In this document: one piece after another, positions 17,035 through 25,301 of the stretch
Layout: every line of letters begins with the position of its first letter
Position numbering within the stretch: position 1 is the stretch's first letter
From: Nibrella saemangeumensis
GTDB taxonomy: Bacteria > Bacteroidota > Bacteroidia > Cytophagales > Spirosomataceae
Reading direction: 5' to 3'
DNA length: 64,000 bases
NCBI RefSeq assembly: GCF_039541915.1
Contig: NZ_BAABHD010000010.1
Span: 62,001 to 126,000 of the forward strand
The notes under the pieces: model-generated
The model's input: only the letters and a program-made list of their open reading frames with translations
What the model was told of the DNA's origin: nothing
Database searches by the model: none
Program-made: the position numbers and the translations under genes

Positions 17035-18558
17035 AAACTTATCATCGTCATCATCTTCCTCTTCAAAGCGGCTGCCGGGACTGAACATGGAGCCCAGGAG
17101 ATCTTTGAACTGCTGGCCGGTGTCCATGGCTTTTTTGCCGATGAGTGAGTGCTCGGCCAGGCCGTGCAGGGCGAACTCCATCATAAAGATTCTTTCCTGG
17201 CGGCTGAGCCGGGTGTGAAACTGATCGATCACATCATCCAGACCGTCGATGGTGCGCAGCCGGTTTTCGTAATCGCGGTTGCTCAGTTCGTTCAGAATGT
17301 CGATGGTGTTCCCGTCTCCGAACCAGTCCGATATTTTTTTGTAAGGATTACCCCGCTTGTCTTTCTTGGCCTTCTCCGGATTCGGGAAGTACTGTAGGAA
17401 CTGGTTGCGGATGGCTTTGCCGATCAGATTCTGAGCCACAATGACGGGGCCTTCTACCTCCCCTTCGTATACCAGTTCCACCTTGCCGCAAATGGCCGGT
17501 ACCGCGCCGTACAAATCGGCAATCCGCACGTACGTTTCTTTCTCGCCGTTCAGCAGCGCCCGGCGCTCCGCCGACGATAGCATATTCTCAAAGGCCGAAA
17601 TGGTCATCCGGGCCGATACACCACTCTTGGAGTCGACATATTCGCTCTCGCGGGCTTCAAAGGCCACCTGCTCGATCAGGTCGGCGATGAGGTCGTTGGT
17701 TTTAACCAGCCCTTTCTGCTCGGTCTTGATAACCGCTTCCTGCTGCGTGATTTTCTTGCCGATCTCGATGGATTTCGGATAGTGGGTAACAATCTGACTG
17801 TCGATCCGGTCTTTCAGGGGTGTTACAATGCTGCCCCGGTTCGTATAGTCCTCCGGGTTGGCGGTAAACACAAACTGAATGTCCAGCGGCAGGCGCAGCT
17901 TAAAGCCCCGGATCTGAATATCGCCCTCCTGCAGAATGTTGAACAGCGACACCTGGATGCGGGCCTGGAGATCCGGTAATTCGTTGATCACAAAAATACA
18001 GCGGTGTGAGCGGGGTATCAGGCCGAAGTGGATCGTCCGCTCATCAGAGTAGGGCAGCTTCAGCGTGGCCGCTTTGATCGGGTCAACGTCGCCGATCAGG
18101 TCGGCCACTGATACATCGGGTGTAGCCAGCTTTTCGGTATAGCGGTCGTCGCGGTGGAGCCAGGCAATGGGTGTGTCGTCGCCTTTTTCCGCGATCAGAT
18201 CGTGGGCGTAGCGCGACAGCGGATGCAGAGGGTCATCGTTCAGTTCCGATCCGGCGACCACGGGAATATACTCGTCCAGCAGATTGATCATCAACCGGGC
18301 GATACGCGTTTTGGCCTGCCCGCGTAAGCCGAGCAGGTTGATATGATGCATGGATAAAATGGCGCGTTCAACATCCGGAATAACCGTATCTTCGTACCCC
18401 CAGATACCCGGAAAGACGACTTCCTTATCCCGAATTTTTTGTATCAGATTTTCCCGTAACTCCTGCTTGATTGAACGTGGCTGATAACCGGCGGCTTTAA
18501 GGTCACCCAGGGTTTTAAGCTTCAATAAATGGTTTGCTTTCAGGCTGTGGTAGCTCAT
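17032..18558 (-). CDS. MoxR/ChlI-like AAA+ ATPase
   Basis: A 508-residue ATPase of the magnesium-chelatase/MoxR clade. The atypical Walker A is GLRGQAKTR (77-85). The sequence then has FVINELPDLQARIQVSLFNILQEGD, the Walker B/ChlI-type helix-2 region, and VFTANPEDYTNRGSIVTPLKDRID, the sensor-1 region and arginine-finger area. The C-terminus is acidic (EEEDDDDDKF). Such ATPases normally act with a von Willebrand A-domain protein encoded next door in metal insertion or complex maturation. No VWA gene is adjacent here. Its stop codon forms one end of the palindrome shared with ybjQ. Confidence 0.85.
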   Translation of the reverse strand: MSYHSLKANHLLKLKTLGDLKAAGYQPRSIKQELRENLIQKIRDKEVVFPGIWGYEDTVIPDVERAILSMHHINLLGLRGQAKTRIARLMINLLDEYIPVVAGSELNDDPLHPLSRYAHDLIAEKGDDTPIAWLHRDDRYTEKLATPDVSVADLIGDVDPIKAATLKLPYSDERTIHFGLIPRSHRCIFVINELPDLQARIQVSLFNILQEGDIQIRGFKLRLPLDIQFVFTANPEDYTNRGSIVTPLKDRIDSQIVTHYPKSIEIGKKITQQEAVIKTEQKGLVKTNDLIADLIEQVAFEARESEYVDSKSGVSARMTISAFENMLSSAERRALLNGEKETYVRIADLYGAVPAICGKVELVYEGEVEGPVIVAQNLIGKAIRNQFLQYFPNPEKAKKDKRGNPYKKISDWFGDGNTIDILNELSNRDYENRLRTIDGLDDVIDQFHTRLSRQERIFMMEFALHGLAEHSLIGKKAMDTGQQFKDLLGSMFSPGSRFEEEDDDDDKF

Positions 18559-18617
18559 TAACTCGCGAATTGAAAGGATGGGTAATTTGTCGGATAACAG
18601 GGTTTATGCATAAATGG

Positions 18618-18646
18618 TTTTATGACTTTTAAATTGGCTATTTTTG
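18618..18646 (+). promoter_or_regulatory. Candidate promoter of the TIG lipoprotein
   Basis: TATTTTTG at 18639-18646 matches the Bacteroidota -7 consensus TAnnTTTG exactly, with TTTT about 17 bases upstream as a weak -33 element. It lies 38 bp before the ATG at 18685, so it argues against starting the gene at the earlier in-frame ATG at 18622. Confidence 0.5.
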
Positions 18647-18684
18647 TCAGATATCAGTTTGTACCGGATCCGAAATCCGACGTT

Positions 18685-20490
18685 ATGAATAGTCGTATAC
18701 CCGCTTTTTTTCTTGTTCTTCTTTTGATTAGCCTTCAGAGTTGTCAGGTTCAAAAAACGCTGCCTGAGTTATGGCAGTTGTTTCCCAACCAGGCTGCGGT
18801 AGGTGAAGAATTTACGCTCAAAGGGGCTCAGTTTGGTTCTAACCCAACCGTAACTCTTGGGCAGTCGGGGAGTTTTGTAACGGCCGATATCCGAAGCCAC
18901 GATGAGCAGACCATCAAAGCCATAGTGCCCCGGTTAGCCGCCGGGCCAACGCAGGTACGGGTTACCAACACTAACGGGGTGTCTGATCCGCTGCCTTTTA
19001 TCATCTTGCAGCCCAAGCCGGTGCTGGCGTCGGTTGTGCCGGTCAACGGGCTGCCGGGAAGCCGGGTAACGCTGACAGGCGACTTTCTGGATAAAGTAAA
19101 AAGCATTCGATTCGGAGAGGTACCGGTCAGCGAGATTACGCCGACTTCTCCGCAGGAAGTTGTAGTGACGGTACCGGCTACTATACCTCGTGGCCCCGTG
19201 ACGGTTACCGTCGACACCGAGGGGGGTAGCAGTACCGGTGAATTTATCGTGACTGGTACGCCGGAGGTTACCAGCTTCACCCCCAAACGTGCCAAAACCG
19301 GTACCGAACTGGTCATTCAGGGCCGGAACCTGCTGGATGGCGTTGTGCGTATCAATGGCCAACTTACAGACAAAGACCAGACGCAGGTTCGGGATACCGA
19401 GATCCGCACGGTGATCCCGACCACTGCGACTACCGGTAAGATCTCCATAACGGTATTTGAGCGGGTGCAGGCTACCAGCGCCGATACGCTCTTTATTGTA
19501 GCCGCCCCTGTAATTAACGCCAATGGCCTAAGCATAACTGAAGGGATCGCCGGGGATAAACTAACGCTTACAGGTCAGAATCTGCGGGATGTGACCAATG
19601 TCTCTTTTGGTACACTAACTGCCGTGTTTAAGGTATTGAGTGACACACAACTGGACGTAACCGTACCCGAGCGGAGTCAGGTGGGCGAGGTACCGGTAAC
19701 CGTCAGTGGGATCGGTGGCAGTACCACGAGCCAGCAGGCGTTTCTGTTCATTCAGATACCCGCCAGTCTTGTGTTTACTCCCTCCCGCACTGGCCGGGGT
19801 AAAGAGGTCGTGATTACCGGCCAGAACCTCCATCGCATTACTGACGTAACGGTGAATGGTAAAACGGCCATGATTGTCCGGCGTACCGAAGGCACCGAGG
19901 TCCGGGTGACCGTACCCGTCGATGCCACTACCGGGCTCGTTGCCGTGACCAATCGCGCCGGTACCGCTACCACTACGCGCAGTCTGACGGTGGTGCAGAA
20001 AGCAGTGGTGACCAGCTTTACCAGCAGTACGATGGTGGGCGGTCGGGTAATCATCAAGGGTAATTACCTGCAGGACGCCAGCGTTTTCTTTACGGGTAGC
20101 CGGACGGCCGCAATAGCTGATGGCCGCAATGAAGAGACTGAACTTTGGGTGAAAGTGCCCGCTGATGCCCAAACGGGGCCGCTTACCGTCACCAACGAAT
20201 CTGGTGAAACGACCACGACGCCGGAATCCTTTACGGTTCTGCGGCTGCCGTCGGCGCTGGAGTTTACCCCAAAAACGGGCAAAGCCGGTGATGAGGTTAC
20301 GCTGACGGGGCAAAACCTGACGGCTGTAAAAGATATCCGGTTCGGCGGTGGAAAATCAACTGCGGCTAAATTCCGGCAGGCCGGTAATGCGCTGATCGTA
20401 ACTGTGCCGGCCGACGCGCTCACCGGCACCATCTGCCTCACCACCGATGCGGGCAGCGTGTGTACCACCAGTAGCTTTACGGTGGAATAA
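18685..20490 (+). CDS. Lipoprotein with seven IPT/TIG repeats
   Basis: A 601-residue predicted surface or periplasmic lipoprotein. The signal peptide ends LLLISLQSCQV, with Cys as the lipidated residue. The mature chain is almost entirely about seven Ig-like IPT/TIG repeats of about 80 residues. Each begins with a P-x-(V/L)-x-x-(F/V)-x-P strand and carries a G-(D/T)-x-(V/L)-x-(L/I)-x-G-x-x-(L/F) core, such as GDEVTLTGQNL and GKEVVITGQNL. Such chains serve as spacers or binding modules on the cell surface. No catalytic domain is attached. A promoter-like sequence supports this start over the upstream ATG at 18622. Confidence 0.88.
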   Translation: MNSRIPAFFLVLLLISLQSCQVQKTLPELWQLFPNQAAVGEEFTLKGAQFGSNPTVTLGQSGSFVTADIRSHDEQTIKAIVPRLAAGPTQVRVTNTNGVSDPLPFIILQPKPVLASVVPVNGLPGSRVTLTGDFLDKVKSIRFGEVPVSEITPTSPQEVVVTVPATIPRGPVTVTVDTEGGSSTGEFIVTGTPEVTSFTPKRAKTGTELVIQGRNLLDGVVRINGQLTDKDQTQVRDTEIRTVIPTTATTGKISITVFERVQATSADTLFIVAAPVINANGLSITEGIAGDKLTLTGQNLRDVTNVSFGTLTAVFKVLSDTQLDVTVPERSQVGEVPVTVSGIGGSTTSQQAFLFIQIPASLVFTPSRTGRGKEVVITGQNLHRITDVTVNGKTAMIVRRTEGTEVRVTVPVDATTGLVAVTNRAGTATTTRSLTVVQKAVVTSFTSSTMVGGRVIIKGNYLQDASVFFTGSRTAAIADGRNEETELWVKVPADAQTGPLTVTNESGETTTTPESFTVLRLPSALEFTPKTGKAGDEVTLTGQNLTAVKDIRFGGGKSTAAKFRQAGNALIVTVPADALTGTICLTTDAGSVCTTSSFTVE

Positions 20491-20641
20491 TCTGTTCTTA
20501 CTCGGCTTTTTGTTTTTTTACCGTCAGAATAGGTTCGTGCAGACCACGTGACTTTATGCAGAAATGGTTGATTCATTTCTGCGTACAAAACGCGCTGCTA
20601 TTCCAACCAATGAACCCTATAATTTATCTTAGCTGTAAACG

Positions 20642-21001
20642 ATGATCAATATGAAAAGTGTTGAATTTTGTATATGCCTGATCGCTTACATTTTACTAGG
20701 CCATACCTCAATGGCGCAAGCCCAAAGACGGAGTGAGGCTCAGCCAAGTCATGAGCCCATTCGTATAAAGCGCCTGTCGGCTGAGGAGATCGTTGATTCT
20801 CCGGAGGGTACCACAAGGATAAAAAAAGCAATAAACTTATTTGATTACCCGAAAGGAACCATTACGTATGTAGTCAACGGACGAACAACAAAAAGTGTGC
20901 GGTATGTCAAAAGGCAGTTATCAGGTAAAGAAATCACTAGACTATCAATTGGAAACCCGGATATAAATGGCAAACGAGTTATTGACATAACGTACGAATA
21001 A
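20642..21001 (+). CDS. Small secreted protein, possibly plug-domain-like; function unknown
   Basis: 119 residues with a signal peptide (hydrophobic segment followed by SMAQAQRR, likely cleavage after AQA). The C-terminal half, YVVNGRTTKSV...ITRLSIGNPDINGKRVIDITYE, resembles the degenerate TonB-dependent-receptor plug-like motif (a GK-x-V-I-x-I ending) found in many Bacteroidota secreted and BlaR1-associated proteins. That resemblance is weak and only by eye. A second ATG three codons later is also possible. No operon partner is evident. Confidence 0.6.
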   Translation: MINMKSVEFCICLIAYILLGHTSMAQAQRRSEAQPSHEPIRIKRLSAEEIVDSPEGTTRIKKAINLFDYPKGTITYVVNGRTTKSVRYVKRQLSGKEITRLSIGNPDINGKRVIDITYE

Positions 21002-21103
21002 GCCTGAGATAGTCCGCCATTATAATCCCAAATGTCGATTTCGGCAACGGACCTGTTGGAGCCGGTTCGCCCTGTTCGTCACGAAACAGTCGCGGACGAG
21101 AAG

Positions 21104-21146
21104 AACAGAATCAGGTCTCCGGCACTACCGGAGACCTGATTCTGTT
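21104..21146. terminator. Perfect 19-bp hairpin at the end of the DUF2911 gene
   Basis: The arms (21104-21122 and 21128-21146) are exact reverse complements with a 5-base loop, and the inner stem reads AGGTCTCCGG. The right arm runs into the TAA stop of the DUF2911 gene (21147-21145). Neither side has a long T run, so it may act as an mRNA 3'-end stabiliser as much as a terminator. Confidence 0.7.
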
Positions 21147-21699
21147 AAAAAGAGACAGGAATTTCCACTACGGTTGTGTCCCAGCCGAGCCGCATAACGG
21201 TATCGTTACCGTTAGCTTTGGCAAATTGAATGGAGAGGTTTTCAAGCGGTGTGCCCGATTTTTTGACGGGTGCGGTCACGCGCAGTACGTCATTTTCCTG
21301 TTTGTAAGAATAAGCGCCCCAGTAATCTAAATCTGAGTTCAGGATGATTGTCCATTCGTTTTCGCCCGGAATGGTAAATAACGAGTAGGTGCCCGCTTTC
21401 ACCTTTTTACCCCCAATGGTAGCGTCCTGATAAAACTTGATTTCTGTAGCTTCATTGGCTCCGGTTCGCCATACTTTACCGTATGGAATTAGTTTTCCGA
21501 ACACTTCGCGATTATTTTTGGCCGGTCGGCTGTAAATAACCCGCACCAGGGCTTTGTCATTGCCTTTGCGGTCATGGGCGAAGTTGTCGGGGTAATAGGC
21601 CATATCCATCGGGCTTTTATCGGTCCCGCGAAAGTCCTGAGCCTGAAGGTCTACCGTAATTAGTACCAGTAAGAAAAAGAACCAGCGTGTTTGTTGCAT
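21145..21699 (-). CDS. DUF2911 domain protein, secreted
   Basis: A 184-residue protein with a signal peptide (FFFLLVLITVDLQAQ). The mature region has the DUF2911 signature: KALVRVIYSRPAKNNREVFG, LIPYGKVWRTGANEAT, the FYQDATIGGKKVKAGTYSLF segment and WTIILNSDLDYWGAY. This family is abundant in Bacteroidota and its biochemical function is not known. Members are generally periplasmic or extracellular. It stands alone, convergent with the small secreted protein and divergent from kduI. Confidence 0.9.
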   Translation of the reverse strand: MQQTRWFFFLLVLITVDLQAQDFRGTDKSPMDMAYYPDNFAHDRKGNDKALVRVIYSRPAKNNREVFGKLIPYGKVWRTGANEATEIKFYQDATIGGKKVKAGTYSLFTIPGENEWTIILNSDLDYWGAYSYKQENDVLRVTAPVKKSGTPLENLSIQFAKANGNDTVMRLGWDTTVVEIPVSF

Positions 21700-21817
21700 A
21701 AGGTTGTTGGGTTAAGAGTAAGCAACCGCCTAATATAAGGAACCGGCAATTATTTTTACCACAAATAAGTATAGGCAGCCGCTGGTTGCCTATTGTGTTT
21801 AATAATAAGAATCAATC

Positions 21818-22672
21818 ATGAATACAACCATCAACCACTCGTTTGAAAGCCGGTATGCTACCTCACCTAATGAGGTGCAACAGATGGATACCGATACGCT
21901 CCGGCGTAATTTTCTGATCGACAACCTGTTTATCGCAGACCAAACCCGCTGGGTACTTACCTTCTTCGACCGATACCTGACCGGGGGCGTTATGCCGGTA
22001 GCCGGTCCGGTTACGCTGGAGACTCCCGAAAACCTCAAAGCCAGTTTCTTTCTGGAGCGTCGGGAACTAGGCATTATCAATGTAGGCGGAGCCGGACAGG
22101 TCATTGCCGACGGCGAAACGTTTGAGCTTGCTTACAAAGAGGCTCTCTACATCGGCAAAGGTACTCAGGTTATCCAGTTTGTATCCACCGACGGTAACGC
22201 TCCGGCGAAATTCTATCTGAACTCAACACCGGCTCACGCAACATATCCCACCCGTAAAGTAGCCCGTGAGCAGGCGGAGATTGTAGAGTTGGGCAGCATG
22301 GAAACGGCCAATCACCGCGTCATCAATAAGCTTCTGGTCAATAGCGTACTGCCAACCTGCCAGCTTCAGATGGGCATGACGGAGCTAAAATCCGGCAGTG
22401 TGTGGAATACCATGCCGGCGCACACCCACGACCGCCGGATGGAGGTGTACTTTTACTTTGAAGTACCCGAGGGGCAGGCGGTTTGTCATTTTATGGGCCA
22501 GCCGCAGGAGACCCGCCACATCTGGATGCAGAACGAGCAGGCCGTAATTTCACCCAACTGGTCTATTCACTCAGGTGCGGGCACATCGAACTACACCTTT
22601 ATCTGGGGTATGGCCGGCGAAAACCTGGACTATAGCGATATGGATTTCTGCCCCATTCCGGCTTTACGATAG
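21818..22672 (+). CDS. kduI: 5-keto-4-deoxyuronate isomerase
   Basis: Converts 5-keto-4-deoxyuronate to 2,5-diketo-3-deoxygluconate in pectin and uronate breakdown. 284 residues, a cupin-fold isomerase. The zinc-site region reads MPAHTHDRRMEVYFYFE and the family signature QPQETRHIWMQNEQAVISPNWSIHSG is complete. The usual partner kduD is not in the window, so the gene is separated from the rest of the pathway here. Confidence 0.95.
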   Translation: MNTTINHSFESRYATSPNEVQQMDTDTLRRNFLIDNLFIADQTRWVLTFFDRYLTGGVMPVAGPVTLETPENLKASFFLERRELGIINVGGAGQVIADGETFELAYKEALYIGKGTQVIQFVSTDGNAPAKFYLNSTPAHATYPTRKVAREQAEIVELGSMETANHRVINKLLVNSVLPTCQLQMGMTELKSGSVWNTMPAHTHDRRMEVYFYFEVPEGQAVCHFMGQPQETRHIWMQNEQAVISPNWSIHSGAGTSNYTFIWGMAGENLDYSDMDFCPIPALR

Positions 22673-22839
22673 GTTTGGGTTTCATGTGTTAAGCTGAGCG
22701 CCACCTAAACATGAGCCATTAAACACCGAACCAAAAACGAATTGATTTTAAAGTCTGTGCGAACATTTCCGGCGTATCGTAGTAGTTAACAGGGAATATC
22801 ATTCTGAGAAGAAATTGAATTCTTAACTATACGTACGTT

Positions 22840-23823
22840 ATGAATGGCTCTTCAATCAAGAAATTTCTCGGCGATACCTGGGTGCTGCTGAAAGCGTCCG
22901 GGAATGGGTTTATGGAAGACCGGGCGCTGAAGCTCAGTGCGGCCCTGGCCTATTATACCGTATTTTCGATCGCTCCGCTGCTGGTGCTGCTGATGTCGCT
23001 GGCTAGTTTGTTTTTCGGAGAAGAAGCAATACAGGGCCAGATTTTTGGCGAGATCAATGAATTGGTCGGCGATAATGCCGCCAAACAGATTCAGGAGATG
23101 ATCAAAAATGTCCGGCTCTCCGGCAATACCACCACGGCGCTGGTCACCGGTATGGTAACCCTTCTGGTAGGTGCCACTACGGTCTTCATCGAGATCCAGG
23201 ACTCCATCAACATGATCTGGAAGGTAAAGGCAAAACCGAAGCGTGGCTGGTTGAAAATGCTTAAAGACCGGCTGCTGTCGTCGTCACTGGTTATCAGCTT
23301 AGGCTTTCTGCTGGTCGTTTCGCTGGTTGTGAACAGCATGGTGCTGGCGCTAAGTGATATGCTTACCCGCGTCCTACCGGACATCACCGTCTGGCTGGTC
23401 AATGGAATCAACCTCGTTATCAGCTTTGGCGTTATTGCCGTCCTCTTCGGCATCATCTTTAAATTCCTGCCAGACGTTAAGATCGCCTGGACGGATGTAA
23501 AGTGGGGAGCCTTTTTCACGGCCATGCTCTTTCTGGTGGGCCGTTACCTGATAGGTCTTTATATTCAGACCACCGGCACCGAGTCAACATACGGAGCGGC
23601 CGGGTCGCTGATGGTCTTGCTGGTCTGGATCTATTATACGGCTGCCATTTTGTACTTTGGAGCCGAGTTCACCCAGGCCTACGCCAGCCATTTTGGCGTA
23701 AAGATTGCACCGGCCGATTATGCCGTTTATGTCGAGCAGCACGAAAAAGAACTGGAGGTTAGTAAGCTACCGAATCAGAACACCGGTTCTGATAAAGAGA
23801 AGAAAGCCCCTGTGGCTGGTTGA
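22840..23823 (+). CDS. YihY/BrkB family inner-membrane protein
   Basis: A 327-residue polytopic membrane protein. The family hallmark KLSAALAYYTVFSIAPLLVLL near residue 28 is followed by about six hydrophobic segments and the conserved WTDVKWGAFFTAMLFLVGRYL and YGAAGSLMVLLVWIYYTA. YihY/BrkB proteins were once called ribonuclease BN, which is now known to be wrong; their function is uncertain. The last codons and the TGA stop lie inside a perfect 28-bp palindrome arm shared with the opposing folB gene. Confidence 0.93.
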   Translation: MNGSSIKKFLGDTWVLLKASGNGFMEDRALKLSAALAYYTVFSIAPLLVLLMSLASLFFGEEAIQGQIFGEINELVGDNAAKQIQEMIKNVRLSGNTTTALVTGMVTLLVGATTVFIEIQDSINMIWKVKAKPKRGWLKMLKDRLLSSSLVISLGFLLVVSLVVNSMVLALSDMLTRVLPDITVWLVNGINLVISFGVIAVLFGIIFKFLPDVKIAWTDVKWGAFFTAMLFLVGRYLIGLYIQTTGTESTYGAAGSLMVLLVWIYYTAAILYFGAEFTQAYASHFGVKIAPADYAVYVEQHEKELEVSKLPNQNTGSDKEKKAPVAG

Positions 23824-23880
23824 TCGGTTAACTGGTTCATTGGTTACCAGCCAACCAATGAACCAGTTAACCGATCAACC
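23818..23880. repeat. Perfect stop-to-stop palindrome, GGTT octamer type
   Basis: The two 28-bp arms (23818-23845 and 23853-23880) are exact reverse complements around a 7-base loop. Each arm is three 8-bp units plus a half, every one beginning GGTT (GGTTGATC, GGTTAACT, GGTTCATT, GGTT). The sequence GGT-TGA at the outer end of each arm supplies the last glycine codon and the TGA stop of both genes: brkB on plus and folB on minus. Confidence 0.92.
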
Positions 23881-24262
23881 AGTTAATCGGACCACGGCCC
23901 GTTGGCAGACTCCGCCAACGGGCGGATTAAATTTCGATACGCTCACTTCCACCGACTGCACGTGGGGGTAACGTGTGCGAATCTCTTCAATGATTGAATG
24001 GGCGATGTGTTCCAGCAGCCGGGCCGNTGATTGAATGGGCGATGTGTTCCAGCAGCCGGGCCGGGCGCTGCATGGCGGTGGCGGCAATGCGGTATAGCTC
24101 TTCGTAGTTAACTGTCGCACTCAGCCGGTCTTTCCGGGCGGCTTCCGAAAAGTCAGTGGTGACGGTGATGTCTACCGAATACTTGTTGCCAATTTTCTGC
24201 TCCTCGTCATAAAAGCCGTGGTAGGCGAAAAATTCGAGGCCCTCCAGCGTGATGGTTCCCAC
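23875..24262 (-). CDS. folB: Dihydroneopterin aldolase, broken by an apparent assembly duplication
   Basis: A folate-pathway aldolase acting on 7,8-dihydroneopterin. It starts with GTG at 24262, overlapping the divIVA-like TAG by one base. The first part reads GLEFFAYHGFYDEEQ (active-site region) up to ARLLEHIAHSI. The frame is then lost in a 36-bp exact repeat separated by a single N (37 extra bases, one frame out). Removing one repeat plus N joins perfectly to IEEIRTRYPHVQSVEVSVSKFNPPV, with the catalytic lysine, giving 116 residues, a normal FolB length. The gene is therefore probably intact in the organism. Its TGA stop lies in the palindrome shared with brkB. Confidence 0.9.
23991..24063. 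other. Unmerged assembly join: 36-bp direct repeat around a single N
   Basis: Positions 23991-24026 and 24028-24063 are identical, with N at 24027. The repeat lies in the coding region of folB and shifts its frame. A short exact overlap duplicated around one N is what a scaffolder leaves when two contig ends are placed side by side without merging. Confidence 0.9.
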
Positions 24263-25191
24263 TAAAACTGATCGAAAAACGAACCGCCATTCTTTTTCGG
24301 CTGACCAGCCTGAGCCTCCATAGGCACACGCTCCGGTTGTCCGCTGGGAGCCGGCTCTTCTATTACAACCGGTTCGGCGGCTGGCACAGGCTGTCTCTCC
24401 GGATCTGCCGGTGCATCGACCGGCGGGTTATTCGTTGGCACAGATGCTGAGTGGGTTTGCTGTTCTACCGCTTCGGTAACGCCGGCCGTAATCTCCGGCG
24501 ACGATTCTGCTTCAACCGGCGCGGTTTCTTCCTGCTCGGTCAGGGGGCCGGTCTGGTCAATGGCGGGCGTTGCCGGCTGGCTGTCGGCTGCGTCGGCCGG
24601 GGTATCGGTGTTAGGCGGGGCAACTTCTATTTGGGAGGCTACTTCGTCAATTTTGCTTTTTACCGATTGTTTGGCGTATTTCTTTTCGAACCGGTCGACG
24701 CTGTCCAAGGCATTATTGGCCAGGGTTTGGATCTGCACCATCAGGTTTTCCTTGTAACGCTCCATCGCTTTAAAGTCACTTTCGATGGACTTCAGGTCGT
24801 TCAGGATATTTTCCTTAATGTACCGGGCCTGATTTTCGGCATCCTGCACCAGAATAGCCGATTTTTTTCGGGCTTCGGCCAGAACTTCATCGGCCTTTTG
24901 CCGCGATTCGCCCAGATACTGCTCGGCCGCCCGGTTGGCCTGTTCGGTAATCTGACTGCTGGTATCTTCGGCAGTCTTGAGCGTTTTAAACAGGATCAGT
25001 TCGACTTCTTTCAGCTTGTTGAGCTCTTTTTCGGCCAGTTCAAGCTGCATTTTAAGCATTTTATTTTCGCTGATAATCCGTTCCCACTCTTGCGATAAAG
25101 AGTTTAAAAAAGCGTCAACCTCTTCTGATCTATATCCCCGTAAGCCCTTCTCGAATGTATGCTGACGAATTTCGATGGGTGTTATTTTCAT
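24262..25191 (-). CDS. DivIVA-domain coiled-coil protein
   Basis: 309 residues from the ATG at 25191. The N-terminus MKITPIEIRQHTFEKGLRGY and the following SEEVDAFL are the DivIVA/GpsB membrane-binding domain. Residues about 35-195 form a long coiled coil, and the tail is rich in Pro, Ala and Glu with no clear fold. DivIVA proteins mark curved membrane at poles or septa and recruit division or wall-synthesis proteins. An upstream in-frame start exists but would add 66 residues running back into the WD40 gene. It overlaps folB by one base, so the two are translationally coupled. Confidence 0.88.
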   Translation of the reverse strand: MKITPIEIRQHTFEKGLRGYRSEEVDAFLNSLSQEWERIISENKMLKMQLELAEKELNKLKEVELILFKTLKTAEDTSSQITEQANRAAEQYLGESRQKADEVLAEARKKSAILVQDAENQARYIKENILNDLKSIESDFKAMERYKENLMVQIQTLANNALDSVDRFEKKYAKQSVKSKIDEVASQIEVAPPNTDTPADAADSQPATPAIDQTGPLTEQEETAPVEAESSPEITAGVTEAVEQQTHSASVPTNNPPVDAPADPERQPVPAAEPVVIEEPAPSGQPERVPMEAQAGQPKKNGGSFFDQF

Positions 25192-25301
25192 ACGAACGTT
25201 CCGTTTTGGTGCCTGCTTGGCCTCGAAATGTGGAAAAGTAACAGCCTTTAATTGGAAAAAGCAACAAAATGGCCGGAAATTCCACTTCCTGACCCATTCA
25301 T

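Noticed and set aside
18622..18684. An earlier ATG for the TIG-repeat lipoprotein.
   Set aside because: It would place residues before the signal peptide and lies upstream of the promoter-like -7 box.
22840..23823. Naming the BrkB/YihY protein ribonuclease BN.
   Set aside because: That old name is known to be wrong; the protein is a polytopic membrane protein without nuclease motifs.
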